Source: Blautia luti (GTDB lineage: Bacteria > Bacillota > Clostridia > Lachnospirales > Lachnospiraceae). From it: a stretch of 64,000 bases of DNA. Where the stretch lies: positions 1-64,000 of the forward strand of contig NZ_JAAITI010000002.1 of the NCBI RefSeq assembly GCF_013304735.1, in the 5' to 3' direction. Position numbers and translations under genes: made by a program. Position 1 is the first letter of the stretch. Every line of letters starts with the position of its first letter. Shown here piece by piece: positions 19,294 to 29,492 of this stretch. The notes beneath the pieces were generated by a model. That model saw only the letters and a program-made list of their open reading frames with translations, had not been told where the DNA came from and did no database searches.

Positions 19294-21971
19294 CCTTTTT
19301 CAGAGTGTGATATCTTCGCATCATTTTTTCTCTTTTCAGCGTATCTTCCGGCTTCTTTGCATCTGTAAGGATCGCAAAGCGGAAATCTCCCGGAAGAAAA
19401 ACGTAAGTATTGAGCACATTGGAGATTCCTGTTCGGTTCTCCAGCATATTGGCCCATTCTGCATAAAACGGATCTCTCAGATAGAGGATCAGAGAGGAGT
19501 CTTTGACTTCCAGTCCGGATACCATGGAGAAAAATCCTGCAAATGTATTGCTGTTTTCTTTAACCCGACTGCAGAATAAATCCCACTTCTCCTTCAGATC
19601 AGATAATGTGAATTCCCGCTGCCTGGATCGATCCCATTTTGCATTCTTTTCATCCGGATAAGAAGTATTTCTCGTTTTCTGTACAGTCAGTTCCGATTCT
19701 TCAGATAAATTTTTCAGCCCCCCACAGGATCACATTCCGATCAAGTCTGTCGTTTCCGATGCACACTGCACAGCCGTTTTTGCACCTGCAGCCGGAAACC
19801 ATGCGGATAGCCTGTTCTGTCACCTTTGGGATCAGATCATAGATCTTTTCCGCAAATCCAAGACCGCCTACATAACGATCGTAAAAATAGAGAGAAACCT
19901 CCTCAGAAGTGCTTCCGGAAAGTTCCAGCGCATTGGTGGACATGGCCACTCCAAGATCAGAATCTTCTGTCATTGTCACCATCAGAGCCGCATTTTTCAA
20001 TGCAAACATCAGACCTTCAAAGTGGTTATTTCTTACATAATAACCATTTCTGTCCGGCTGTAAAAGATTGCGGTACTGTCTGACTACATTTTCAGGAAGT
20101 CTGAGCTAGGCAGCTTCTGTGTCGTAGTTCTTGGAAAGCGGTTTCGTGAGCTGTTCAAAACCTAAGTTCTGGTGATTATGAAACTGCATTTTTTTATACA
20201 TGTATACAAAATCTGCAATATTTACATCTCCGAAAGAAAATTCACTTCTCTCCCACTGCTGTTTTTTATGTCTGTGGATGATGCGGATATTGGTCTCGCT
20301 TCCAGGTACTGTGTAATAATTTCCATGAAAGGGCACAGCTTCCACAATCTTACTTTCCAGGTTCATTTTTACAACCTGGTAAAAATCTCCGTCGTGCATG
20401 TAAACGGCACCTTCATGAATCTCATGAAAAGCCTGTTCCTCGTCCATCTCCGTGATATTTTTTCCAGTTTCTTTGTTAATGAGCTGATACTTATTCTGAT
20501 CAATATTCCGGAGAGAAAATTCTCCTGCAGGATAAAGGCCTCCTGACCAGGCAAAGCGTCCTCCCATATTCCGGACTTCATCTACCTTCATAAGTACAGG
20601 GATCGTCTCCCCAAGGTCTGGAAATAATGCACCATCATCCAGGGTTAGCGGAAGTTCCGCTGCCGCAGCCCGGATATGTGCAAGCTGAATCAGAAGATTG
20701 TTAGGATCAACGATGGCATTTTCGCTGCTATGTTCAAAAAGCCATTCTGGTTCCAGGGCGATATACTGATCCATGGGAAGGTTGGCAAGGATCAGATAAT
20801 TGGTGCATTTTCCACTTCCTCGTCCTGAACGGCCGGTCTGCTGCCAGAAAGACGCTCTTGTTCCCGGATAACCGGCCAGTACCGTCGTACTGATCTTTCC
20901 GATATCGATTCCTAGTTCCAGTGCATTGGTGGACACAAGGCCAAGAAGTTCCCCTGAAATCATACGCTGTTCGATGCTTTTTCTCTCCAGAGGAGTGTAA
21001 CCACCACGGTACCCGGAGATTTCTTCTTTTCTGGCTGTTCCTAGAAATCCTGCCGCATCCAGATGGTCTCTGGTTTCTTTCACCAGGATCTCCACATTTT
21101 TTCTGGATCTGGCAAATGCCAGAAAGCTTTCTTTTCGTTCCATCAGCTGAGGAAGAAGGTCCGCCGCAACATTTATGATAGATTCCTTTCCGTAGGGAAT
21201 GCCGTCTTTATTCAGCTTTTCTTCTGGCTGAACCAGGCAATAGGTTCGTTCTGACATTCCGGCACCGCTTTTATCAATATTGATAAAAGATCTTCCGCAG
21301 ATCTTTTTTGCAAGTTCCAAGGGATTGGCAATGGTGGCGGAACTGCATAAAAACTGAGGATCTGCGTGATAATATCTGCAGATTCTGGTTAAACGGCGAA
21401 ATACATTGGCCAGATGGGAGCCAAAAGCTCCTCTGTATACATGCAGTTCATCCAGAATAATGTATTTCAGATTGGAAAAAATAAAGTCGAATCCATATTT
21501 GCTGTGATTTGGAAGCATGGAGCCGTTTAACATATCCGGATTGGTAAGGATGATATTGGCACGTTCCCGGATCCTTTTTCGCTCAGCAGGCGGTGTATCT
21601 CCGTCATATACGCCGACAGATAAACGATGCTCACCAAGCGCTTCCACCCAGGGGAGCAGCGCACGGTACTGATCAGCTGCCAGAGCTTTCGTGGGATAAA
21701 TAAAGATCGCACGGGTCACAGGATTTTTCAGGATTTCCTCCACCACCGGCAGATAAAAGCACAGGGATTTACCACTGGCAGTAGGTGTAGTGATCACGAC
21801 ATTTTCTCCATCCATAGCATGGAAAAAAGCTTCTGCCTGGTGGGTATAGAGAGCCTTTATATTCTGTCCGGCCAGAAAATCCCGGATATCCGGATGCAGG
21901 CTTTCTGGAAACTCTGCATATTCCGGAGATCTGGCCGGGATTATTTTTTTGTAAATGATGTTTCCCTTCAT
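19271..21971 (-). pseudogene. DEAD/DEAH helicase with DUF1998 (MrfA/YprA-like), interrupted
   Basis: About 900 codons in three pieces. The helicase body is 621 aa: Walker A TPTASGKSL, DELH box ILDELHVYRG, VSTNALELGIDIG, QQTGRSGRG. A TAG at 20106-20108 then interrupts the same frame just after SKNYDTEAA, where the family has an aromatic residue (probably TGG to TAG). The frame resumes into the DUF1998 domain with its cysteine cluster (YDRYVGGLGFAEKI, SGCRCKNGCAVC). A run of six C on the plus strand at 19718-19723 shifts the frame; one G less would read WGLKNLSEESEL and lead into a C-terminal extension to 19271. MrfA helicases act in mitomycin C crosslink repair in Bacillus. Product probably truncated. 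Confidence 0.85.
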
Positions 21972-22513
21972 GCTTGCTCCTTTGCTGTCAATTTACTCTT
22001 TGGTACAAAGAAACGGCTCATATCTGCATGTTCCAGCTTAAGCAGTGAAATTTTTCTATCAATTCCTCCTGCATATCCTGTAAGACTGCCATTTGTGCCA
22101 ACTACCCGATGACAGGGAATGATAATGGAAATTTCATTATGTCCAACTGCACCTCCAACAGCCTGAGCGGACATATGGGAAATATTTTCCCTTTCCGCTA
22201 TTTTACTGGCAATTTCTCCGTACGTGATTGTTTGTCCGTAAGGAGTCTTTAACAAAATCTGCCACACTGCCTGTCTGAATGTTGATCCCGCAGGATGAAG
22301 AGGAGGTGTAAATGTTGGCTTTTCACCGGAGAAATAGATATCCAGCCATTTTTTTGTTTCTGCAAGGATCTCCGTTTCCTGTAAAATTCTCTCGTCCGGG
22401 AGTGTATTCGCAAAGTATTTCTGTCCTTCAAACCATAAGCCTGTAAGCCCAATTTCATCTGCTGCCAGTAAAATTTCTCCTAACGGTGATTTATATTTGC
22501 ATGTGTAGATCAT
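21968..22513 (-). CDS. ogt: Methylated-DNA--[protein]-cysteine S-methyltransferase
   Basis: 181 aa. Repairs O6-methylguanine by transferring the methyl group to its own cysteine. The active site IIPCHRVVG is present, with the helix-turn-helix region TFRQAVWQILLKTPYGQTITYGEIA before it, and the C-terminal GYAGGIDRKISLLKLE after it. The insert between helix and active site has the usual VGGAVGHNEISI. Its stop overlaps the start of the mrfA-like gene by four bases (ATGA), so the two are translationally coupled in a DNA-repair operon. Confidence 0.95.
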   Translation of the reverse strand: MIYTCKYKSPLGEILLAADEIGLTGLWFEGQKYFANTLPDERILQETEILAETKKWLDIYFSGEKPTFTPPLHPAGSTFRQAVWQILLKTPYGQTITYGEIASKIAERENISHMSAQAVGGAVGHNEISIIIPCHRVVGTNGSLTGYAGGIDRKISLLKLEHADMSRFFVPKSKLTAKEQA

Positions 22514-22689
22514 AGTTTTCCACTCCTTATTTCAGTAGTGTTACCTCAAGTATAATTTATGTGAAATAGTTATCTTTAATTATGTGAAAAAACGGAGAAC
22601 ACAGCAAGGTATCCTCCGCATATAATATAGTGGTATGTTATCTGCTATTTTTACTGTTATATTACATTTTACTGCTATTCACAGGTGCT

Positions 22690-24093
22690 TTAATTCCAGT
22701 AATCTGTTTTTTGCTTCAGATCAATATTTTTACTGAAGAATACAGGATTTTTTTTCTGCCGGATCTGTCCTTCGTAATCCTTTAATGCTTTCAATACGGT
22801 GTTGGACAATAGCAGGATCACCGGAATGTTGATCAGTGCCATTACTCCCATCAGTACATCAGAGATGTGCCACAGTAATGTCATCTCCATTCCCGCTCCC
22901 AAAAACACCACCAGTGCTGATACAAGGCGAAATCCCGTCATGAATTTCTTACCCGGCTGCTTTTTAAGGATATAAGTCAGCAGATTATCACAATAGAAGC
23001 AATTTCCCAGCAATGTAGTGAAAGCAAATAATACCATTGCAATCATAATAAAATATGGTCCAAAAGAACCAAGAGTCTTGTGAAGTGCTGCCTGCACCCA
23101 CGGTGCTCCCTGAAGCTCTTTTGCCGGTGTCACACCAGATACCAGACACATCATGGCAGTTGCAGTGCACAATAATAATGTGTCAATAAACACAGACAGC
23201 ATCTGTACCAGTCCCTGTTTAACCGGATGACTGACCATTGCAGACGCCGCCGCATTGGGGGCAGAACCGATACCTGCTTCATTGGAATACAGACCTCTTC
23301 GTATTCCCTGCATCATAGCTGATCCGGCAAATCCGGCAAAAATTGCTTTAAAATCAAATGCTTCTTCAAAGATCTGTGCCAGTACCGATGGAAGCTGTCC
23401 GATATTTAGTACCACTACCAGCAGGGATATCAGAATATATACAATGCCCATAAATGGCACTAAAGTAGAAGTTACTTTCACAATTCTGTTACCGCCACCC
23501 AGCAGACACCATCCCGTTACCAGCGCCAGAATTCCTCCAATGATCCATGGCGTGATCTCTGCATTATAAAATGGCTGACCGGAAAATGTAGACTGCAGAT
23601 TATAGGAGGCCAGCATATTAAATCCAAACGCGTAAGTCAGGATCATGGCTATACAGAAAACCACTGCCAGTCCTCTGCTGTGCAATGCCGCCTCTATGTA
23701 ATACGCCGGGCCGCCGTAGCACTGGCCGTCTTTTCCTTTTTTCTTATATATCTGCGCCAGTGTGCTCTCTGCCAGAGCTGATGCGCTTCCAAGAATGGCA
23801 ATGATCCACATCCAGAATACGGAGCCCACACCACCGATACAGATGGCAGAAGATACTCCTACAATGTTGCCTGTCCCTACACGAGATGCCGTGGAGACCA
23901 TCAGTGCCTGAAAGGATGATACACTTTCGTCTCCCTCTGGTTTCTCCATTACAGCGCTGCAGGCGTTTTTGAATAAACGTACCTGTGGAAATCTGGTCCG
24001 GACAGTAAAGTAGATGCCGGAACCAATCAATATTACAATCAGTAATTTGCTGTAGAGAAACGTGTTGATTGCGTCAATGATCGTTTCGAACAT
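22690..24093 (-). CDS. Alanine or glycine:cation symporter (AGCS family)
   Basis: 467 aa with about ten hydrophobic helices. Family signatures: FQALMVSTASRVGTGNIVG, GGPAYYIEAAL, YSNEAGIGSAPNAAA. Imports alanine or glycine with sodium in characterised members. GAGGAGG precedes the ATG. It stands alone, downstream of a LysR remnant on the same strand, which may once have regulated it. No frame problem seen; length is normal. Confidence 0.94.
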   Translation of the reverse strand: MFETIIDAINTFLYSKLLIVILIGSGIYFTVRTRFPQVRLFKNACSAVMEKPEGDESVSSFQALMVSTASRVGTGNIVGVSSAICIGGVGSVFWMWIIAILGSASALAESTLAQIYKKKGKDGQCYGGPAYYIEAALHSRGLAVVFCIAMILTYAFGFNMLASYNLQSTFSGQPFYNAEITPWIIGGILALVTGWCLLGGGNRIVKVTSTLVPFMGIVYILISLLVVVLNIGQLPSVLAQIFEEAFDFKAIFAGFAGSAMMQGIRRGLYSNEAGIGSAPNAAASAMVSHPVKQGLVQMLSVFIDTLLLCTATAMMCLVSGVTPAKELQGAPWVQAALHKTLGSFGPYFIMIAMVLFAFTTLLGNCFYCDNLLTYILKKQPGKKFMTGFRLVSALVVFLGAGMEMTLLWHISDVLMGVMALINIPVILLLSNTVLKALKDYEGQIRQKKNPVFFSKNIDLKQKTDYWN

Positions 24094-24205
24094 AAATCCT
24101 CCTCGTAACAGAATTTTTTATCATACGATAATATCGGATAAAAACCCGAATTGTTACCATAATACAATATTTCTGCTATTTTGAAAAGAGGTTATCCGCA
24201 GGAGT

Positions 24206-24815
24206 TCATGAACCTGGAAGATTTTTCTTTCCGTAAATTTCATTAAGCACAATTTTCCCCACAAAGTTCCCTGTTTTTCAGCTTTTCAAATCTGTTTCCA
24301 CCGATCAGGATGTCCCTGTATTTTTTTACGATCTTCATTTTCAGAGGAGGGGTTACCTGCAAGGTTGCCGACACAACAGCCAGGTCTACTTTGCCCTCTT
24401 TCAGAGCATTTACGGAATCTGTCGTACTGTTATTCAGAATTTTAAAATGTACGTTCGGGTACAGGATATTGAAATCCCGGACCGCCTCAAACAGATAACA
24501 GTGAAGAGCCGTTTCAGTTGCACTGATATAGATGGTTCCGTTTTCCAGGCTGATCAGGTTACTGAGATTGTTTTCTCCCTTAAAAAACTGAGCACATCCG
24601 GCAGCTATATATTCATAAAAAATATTTCCTTCCGGTGTCAGCTTCATTCCGCTTTTGCTGCGTATGAATAATCTGCAGCCCAGGATGTTTTCAAGGTTGT
24701 GGATCGTTCTTGTAACCGCAGGCTGACTGGTTTTTAAAACTGCTGCCGCTTTTGTGAGATTTCCATATTTGGCTACGTAATAAAATACTTTATAATGCTC
24801 AAAATTGGTGTCCAT
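24206..24815 (-). pseudogene. LysR-family regulator with internal deletion
   Basis: The open frame gives 190 aa, against about 290 in the family. The N-terminal helix-turn-helix is intact (LTKAAAVLKTSQPAVTRTIHNLE), and the effector domain runs to DILIGGNRFEKLKNREL, then ends in the foreign-looking CGENCA. In the next frame the same bases read FVGKIVLNEIYGKKNLPGS and stop at 24206, which looks like a normal LysR C-terminal helix. About 90 to 100 codons of the second effector subdomain would then be missing at a join near 24255. It is divergent from nothing and sits between add and the AGCS symporter. Confidence 0.65.
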
Positions 24816-24851
24816 GATCGTCCTTTCTTCTGCGTAAGGTTTTTATCCGTT

Positions 24852-25856
24852 TTAAAAGAGAAACTGTTCTTTCAGCTCCCTTTTTCGTTTACCGGAAGTA
24901 AATGCTGCTTCCACGGAATTCAGGAGCAACTGTTTTTTCTGTTCCTCTGTAAGGTTTAACAGGGAATCCATATACTGAAACTCATGGGAAAGGGTTGTTC
25001 TTTCAATGGCAGGATCATCTGTATTTAGTGTTACCTTAAGTCCCTGTTCCAGAAAATTTTTCAACGGATAGGAAAACATATCTTCCACTGCCCTGGTCTG
25101 CCGGTTGCTTGTGGGACACATTTCCAGAAAAATCCCGTTGTTTTTTACAAGTTGGATCACCTCTTCATTTCCTGCGATACGCACTCCATGCCCGATCCTG
25201 GATGCTCCCATACGGATGGCTGTTTTGACATCCTCGGCATCGCCGGCTTCACCTGCATGGATCGTAAATGGAACGTTGTACTCTTTTGCTTTCGCAAAAA
25301 GATTCTTATAGCTTTCTGTTGGAAAAAGTGCTTCTGCACCTGCAAGATCCACGGCAACTACTCCTCCATCCTCTGTGAGATATCTGCGGGCCAAGTCCAG
25401 AGTTTCCATATTTTCCTGCTGATTGGAGCTTCCACGCATGCAGCATAAGATCAGATTGCCTGGAATCGGAGATTTTTTCAGGCCACGTAATGCAGACTGG
25501 ATCGCCGTTTCCTGGGTCATTCCTTTTTGTGTATGGAACTGTGGTGCAAAACGAAGTTCTGCGTAAATCACACCGTCTTTTCTCATTTCAGAAAGGATAA
25601 GATAAACGGCTTCTTCCAGTGCTTCTTCTGTCTGAAGAAGGGAAAGAGGCAGGTCAAAGCATTTCAGAAAATCATTGAGATTTTCGCAGGTATCCGGAAC
25701 GGAAAGAAGGGAAAGAAGTTCCTCGTCTGTTGCAGCCGGAAGTGTGATCTGCTGCAATGCGGCAAGTTTTTTTGCAATATCCACGGTAATACAGCCATCC
25801 AGATGTGCATGTAGATCGATGTAGTGATTGGTTTTGTTTTCTGTTTTCATAGGCAT
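24852..25856 (-). CDS. add: Adenosine deaminase
   Basis: 334 aa, normal length. Hydrolyses adenosine to inosine and ammonia in purine salvage. Zinc ligands and catalytic residues: HAHLDG near the start, HAGEAGD (His and catalytic Glu), GHGVRI, and NTDDPAI (Asp pair). The segment MCPTSNRQTR matches the family. The ATG at 25856 has GAGGT upstream; a second in-frame ATG lies two codons later. No partner gene; a LysR remnant lies downstream. Confidence 0.95.
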   Translation of the reverse strand: MPMKTENKTNHYIDLHAHLDGCITVDIAKKLAALQQITLPAATDEELLSLLSVPDTCENLNDFLKCFDLPLSLLQTEEALEEAVYLILSEMRKDGVIYAELRFAPQFHTQKGMTQETAIQSALRGLKKSPIPGNLILCCMRGSSNQQENMETLDLARRYLTEDGGVVAVDLAGAEALFPTESYKNLFAKAKEYNVPFTIHAGEAGDAEDVKTAIRMGASRIGHGVRIAGNEEVIQLVKNNGIFLEMCPTSNRQTRAVEDMFSYPLKNFLEQGLKVTLNTDDPAIERTTLSHEFQYMDSLLNLTEEQKKQLLLNSVEAAFTSGKRKRELKEQFLF

Positions 25857-25901
25857 TAAGTACCTCGCTGTTTGTATTTTTCTATATTATAACACAAAAA
25901 T

Positions 25902-25938
25902 GAGCGCATGAAATTCCACATTTTATGGATACATGCGC
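25902..25938 (-). terminator. Terminator after the DUF362 remnant
   Basis: GCGCATG and CATGCGC pair around a 21-nt loop and are followed on the minus strand by TCATTTTTGTG. It lies about 90 bp past the stop of the DUF362 gene and before add. Confidence 0.6.
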
Positions 25939-25972
25939 CCTTTTCTGTTTTAACCAAATCAAGCAAGTAGCG

Positions 25973-25995
25973 AAGCGGATTGCGAATATCCGCTT
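25973..25995. repeat. Palindromic intergenic element
   Basis: AAGCGGAT (25973-25980) and ATCCGCTT (25988-25995) form a perfect 8-bp stem with a 7-nt loop, without a T run, between a gene end and its terminator. It has the look of a dispersed REP-like element, but copy number could not be checked. Confidence 0.45.
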
Positions 25996-26025
25996 GACTG
26001 CTTCTTCACATTTTATGAAATATTC

Positions 26026-26762
26026 TTATCCCTGAAATGGTTTTACATTCTTTACGGCATCTGCAGGGAGGATCTCTTTATCATCCTCATCAATGTTGAT
26101 AAGATGATATCTGTCATTTCCCATGTGCATTTCTTTCATATAGCTGAGCTGGCGAAGTCCGTGACGTGTCTCGATCCTCTCTACCAGATCTTTATGATCA
26201 GAATCCTTCAGTGTATACACAAGATCTACAGAAGCCTGGTCTGCTGCAAGGATATCTGTAGATGCCACGATTCCGATATTCGGTGTTACGACAGGTGCTG
26301 CTCCAACACCCTCACAGTCGCAGGAAACAGACATATTTCGAAGAACGTTGATAAATACAATACGCCTTTTACCGGGAACTTGGCAGTTCCGTCCTCATCC
26401 AGGATATCTACCGGGCAGAATGTCCAGCCATTTACCTTCAGAGTTTCACGATGCTTCTCCGTTGTGTAACGGTCTCCCTCGTAGTAGGTGTTTGTCTCTA
26501 CGATATGGGCTTCCGGGATCTTATCTGCGGTCAGTTCTTTTACCCACGGTGCAGGGATGATATTCGGTCCATGCTGCTCTCCTGTGTGAAGCTTGACTGC
26601 AATCTTACCCTTAAGGCTGCCGCTTACACGCTCAAAAATCTTCTTCAGTCCCTCTGCGGAAAAATCCTCTGTAAAATATACGGTGGATTTTTCTCCGGAA
26701 CGGTCCTTATAAGGAATGTAATGTTCTCCACCTGTTCCAGGTACGATTTTTTTGTGTGCCAT
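26026..26762 (-). pseudogene. DUF362 domain protein with internal deletion
   Basis: Starts at 26762 (MAHKKIVPGTGG, GGAGG upstream). The first about 130 codons read as a DUF362 protein (GKIAVKLHTGEQHGPNIIP, ETNTYYEGDRYTTEKHRE) up to FPVKG. At about 26345 the frame passes out of register into a later part of the same family: VFINVLRNMSVSCDCEG, PNIGIVASTDILAADQASVD, RHGLRQLSYMKEMHMGNDRY. The middle section (about 130 residues, containing the HFKGH-type motif known in the family) is missing. Many DUF362 proteins are linked to iron-sulfur ferredoxin domains; function is not known. Confidence 0.85.
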
Positions 26763-26893
26763 TTGTAATCCCTCCTGTGTTATATTCATAAAAAATCTCA
26801 CTGCTTTTATGATACAACCTAAACTCAGGTTCAGGTCAAGGATTTTTTGTTAAATATAAAGGTTAATTCCAGACTATAAAATTTCATTCCGGT

Positions 26894-28684
26894 TTATATT
26901 GCCTGTGTGGCTTCTTTTAACCAGCCTTTTTCATCCTCATCCAGATACGGAGAAATTTTCTCATATACAAAGGCATGATACTGGTTGAGCAGTGTGCGCT
27001 CTCCGGTTTCCATCTGTTCGGGATCTATACCTTCCAGGTCAAAGGGTACCAGCGTCAGAGGTTCAAATTTCATAAACTGACCGTAGGCTGTTTTTTCGGC
27101 CTTTTTGCAGACCACAAGGTTTTCATGGCGGATACCAAATTCATTTTCCGCATAGTATCCTGGTTCATCGGAGGTGATCATTCCTTCTTCCAGAACAGGA
27201 GCCGGACGATCCACGAGATTTTTCCAGCGGAAGCTCTGAGGACCTTCGTGTACATTGAGAAGATATCCTACGCCATGACCGGTTCCGTGATTGTAATCCT
27301 CTCCCATAGCCCAGAGTGGTCCTCTTGCCAGGGCATCCAGATTCAGTCCGGTACAGCCATAGCGGAATTTTGCGGCTGCAAGGTTCAGGTGCCCACGAAG
27401 TACTGCTGTGAAATATTTCTTTTCTTTTTGGGTAACCGGGCCAAGTACAACGGTGCGGGTGATGTCTGTGGTTCCCTCCAGATAATGGCCGCCGGTATCC
27501 ATCAGAACCAGTCCCTCTGGTTTCAGAGGAATACTGGTTTCTTCTGTGGCACTGTAATGAACAATAGCTCCATGTGCACCGTAGGCAATAATGGGATCAA
27601 AGCTGTTCCCCTGGAAGTTCTCCTGTCCGGAGCGGAACTCATAGAGTTTGTCCGCTGCGGAAAGCTCGGTGATCTCCTGCTTTCCCACATTCTTTTTCAG
27701 CCAGTGGATAAATTTTACCATTGCCACGCCGTCTTTGATGTGGGCTGTTTTTTCATTCTGGACTTCGATCTCATTTTTGATGGCTTTTGGAAGAAGGGAC
27801 AGGTTTTCTCCATTCAGGATTGTTACTCCATCCGGAATGCTGCTGACCAGACGGCTGTTTACATTACTTTTTGAAAGATAAACCCTTTTCGATTCAGGGA
27901 TCGTCTGCACATAAGTGTAAATATCATCATATGGATAGATGGTAACGCCATCTATGGCCAGAGCTTCTTTTACAGAATCCGGAAAAGCCCTCTCATTGGC
28001 AAAAAACCGGATTTCTTTCTCATCCATTACAAGATAGGAAAGCACTACCGGGCAGCAGTGGATATCATTTCCGCGAATGTTCAAAAGCCACGCAATATCA
28101 TCCAGTGACGTGAGGACAAAGAGATCTGCGTCTTTTTCTTTCAGTTTGCTGCGGATTTCCCGGATCTTGTCTGCTCTGGATCTTCCAGCCCATTTTTCGG
28201 ATAATTCCATTACCGGTTCACAGGAAAGTGCCGGACGGTCATCCCAGATATTTCCGATCAGATCCTCATTTACAGAAAAACGTACCTGTTTTCCCTGAAG
28301 GATTTTTTTCAATTTCCCGGCTTCCTCTGCGCTGACAGTACGGCCGTCGAAGCCGAGGCACATCCCTTCTTTCAGGTTTTCTTCCAGAAATTTATGGATC
28401 GTCGGTACATCCGGTTCCCCCATCTTAAACAGGGTAACCGGTGTTCCCTCTAACTGCTGTGCGGCCTGGATAAAATATCTTCCGTCTGTCCAGAGTCCCG
28501 CCATATCCGGCATGATGACAGCAGTTCCGGCAGAACCGGTAAATCCGGTAATATATTTCCTGCATTTAAAATAATCTCCCACATACTCGGAACCGTGGAA
28601 ATCATCGGTCGGAACCAGATAAGCATCGATTCCCTTTTCTTTCATCTGTTTTCGAAGAGCGGTGATCCGTTCTGTAACTGTCAT
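26894..28684 (-). CDS. pepP: Xaa-Pro aminopeptidase (M24B)
   Basis: 596 aa, three-domain aminopeptidase P as in long Firmicute forms. Releases N-terminal residues from peptides with proline in second place. Metal ligands of the pita-bread fold are visible: MDTGGHYLEGTTDITRT (two Asp), NHGTGHGVGY (His), ITSDEPGYY (Glu), GIRHENLV (Glu). N-terminal creatinase-like domains begin LRKQMKEKGIDAYLVPTDDFH. It starts five bases after the thiD stop, as the last gene of a HAD-thiD-pepP operon. Confidence 0.95.
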   Translation of the reverse strand: MTVTERITALRKQMKEKGIDAYLVPTDDFHGSEYVGDYFKCRKYITGFTGSAGTAVIMPDMAGLWTDGRYFIQAAQQLEGTPVTLFKMGEPDVPTIHKFLEENLKEGMCLGFDGRTVSAEEAGKLKKILQGKQVRFSVNEDLIGNIWDDRPALSCEPVMELSEKWAGRSRADKIREIRSKLKEKDADLFVLTSLDDIAWLLNIRGNDIHCCPVVLSYLVMDEKEIRFFANERAFPDSVKEALAIDGVTIYPYDDIYTYVQTIPESKRVYLSKSNVNSRLVSSIPDGVTILNGENLSLLPKAIKNEIEVQNEKTAHIKDGVAMVKFIHWLKKNVGKQEITELSAADKLYEFRSGQENFQGNSFDPIIAYGAHGAIVHYSATEETSIPLKPEGLVLMDTGGHYLEGTTDITRTVVLGPVTQKEKKYFTAVLRGHLNLAAAKFRYGCTGLNLDALARGPLWAMGEDYNHGTGHGVGYLLNVHEGPQSFRWKNLVDRPAPVLEEGMITSDEPGYYAENEFGIRHENLVVCKKAEKTAYGQFMKFEPLTLVPFDLEGIDPEQMETGERTLLNQYHAFVYEKISPYLDEDEKGWLKEATQAI

Positions 28685-28688
28685 AACC

Positions 28689-29492
28689 TTATGCCTCCTC
28701 TGTATAACTGTTCTTTACTGCAAAACCATGATCCATAGGACCGCTTCCTTTTCCGAGATCCAGCATGGCAGCAAGAGCTCCGGAAATATAGTCTTTGGCA
28801 CGATTTACAGATTCCACCATGGAAAATCCTTTTGCAAGGTTGGATGCGATGGCCGAGGAAAGAGTACATCCTGTTCCGTGGGTGTTGGGATTGTCGATCC
28901 TTTTTCCCTCAAACCACTGATATGTTCCATCCTCATAGAGAAGATCATTGGCATCATTAAGCTTATGGCCGCCTTTGCAAAGAACTGCACAGTGATACTG
29001 TTCGGAAACCTGTTTTGCAGCTTCGATCATATCATCGGTGTTTCTGATCTTTCGTCCGGTAAGCACTTCCGTTTCCGGGATATTGGGAGTGAGAAGATCC
29101 GCAAGAGGAAACAGTTCTTCTTTCAGAACATCCACAGCTTCTTCACTGATCAGCCTTGCACCGCTGGTAGCCACCATAACCGGATCCACTACGATATTTT
29201 TCGCCTGATACTGCCGGAGCTTTTTGGCGATCATGCGGATCAGATCACTTTCGGAAACCATTCCGATCTTTACTGCATCCGGAAAAATATCTGTAAAAAT
29301 ACTATCCAGCTCCTGACCAAGAAATTCTGCCGTTGCATTCTGGATGGCTGCGACACCGGTGGTATTCTGGGCAGTCAGTGCGGTGATGGCACTCATGGCG
29401 TATACCCCGTTTGCCATCATGGTTTTGATATCGGCCTGGATCCCTGCGCCTCCGCTGGAATCGCTGCCTGCGATGGTTAATGCTGTTTTCAT
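28689..29492 (-). CDS. thiD: Hydroxymethylpyrimidine (phospho)kinase
   Basis: 267 aa. Phosphorylates HMP and HMP-P for thiamin synthesis; ribokinase-fold family. Motifs: LTIAGSDSSGGAGIQADIKT at the start, VVDPVMVATSGARL, and the C-terminal anion hole NTHGTGCTLSSAIA with catalytic Asp/Cys region. Its ATG overlaps the stop of the HAD gene (ATGA). No other thiamin genes are close, so it may serve salvage. A pyridoxal kinase role is possible in this family but less likely with this motif set. Confidence 0.93.
   Translation of the reverse strand: MKTALTIAGSDSSGGAGIQADIKTMMANGVYAMSAITALTAQNTTGVAAIQNATAEFLGQELDSIFTDIFPDAVKIGMVSESDLIRMIAKKLRQYQAKNIVVDPVMVATSGARLISEEAVDVLKEELFPLADLLTPNIPETEVLTGRKIRNTDDMIEAAKQVSEQYHCAVLCKGGHKLNDANDLLYEDGTYQWFEGKRIDNPNTHGTGCTLSSAIASNLAKGFSMVESVNRAKDYISGALAAMLDLGKGSGPMDHGFAVKNSYTEEA

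Noticed and set aside
9409-20108. Amber (TAG) recoding, since both in-frame stops (9409, 20106) are TAG
   Set aside because: The two sites need different residues (Gln and an aromatic one), and TAG ends intact genes such as folP, so it is a normal stop here.
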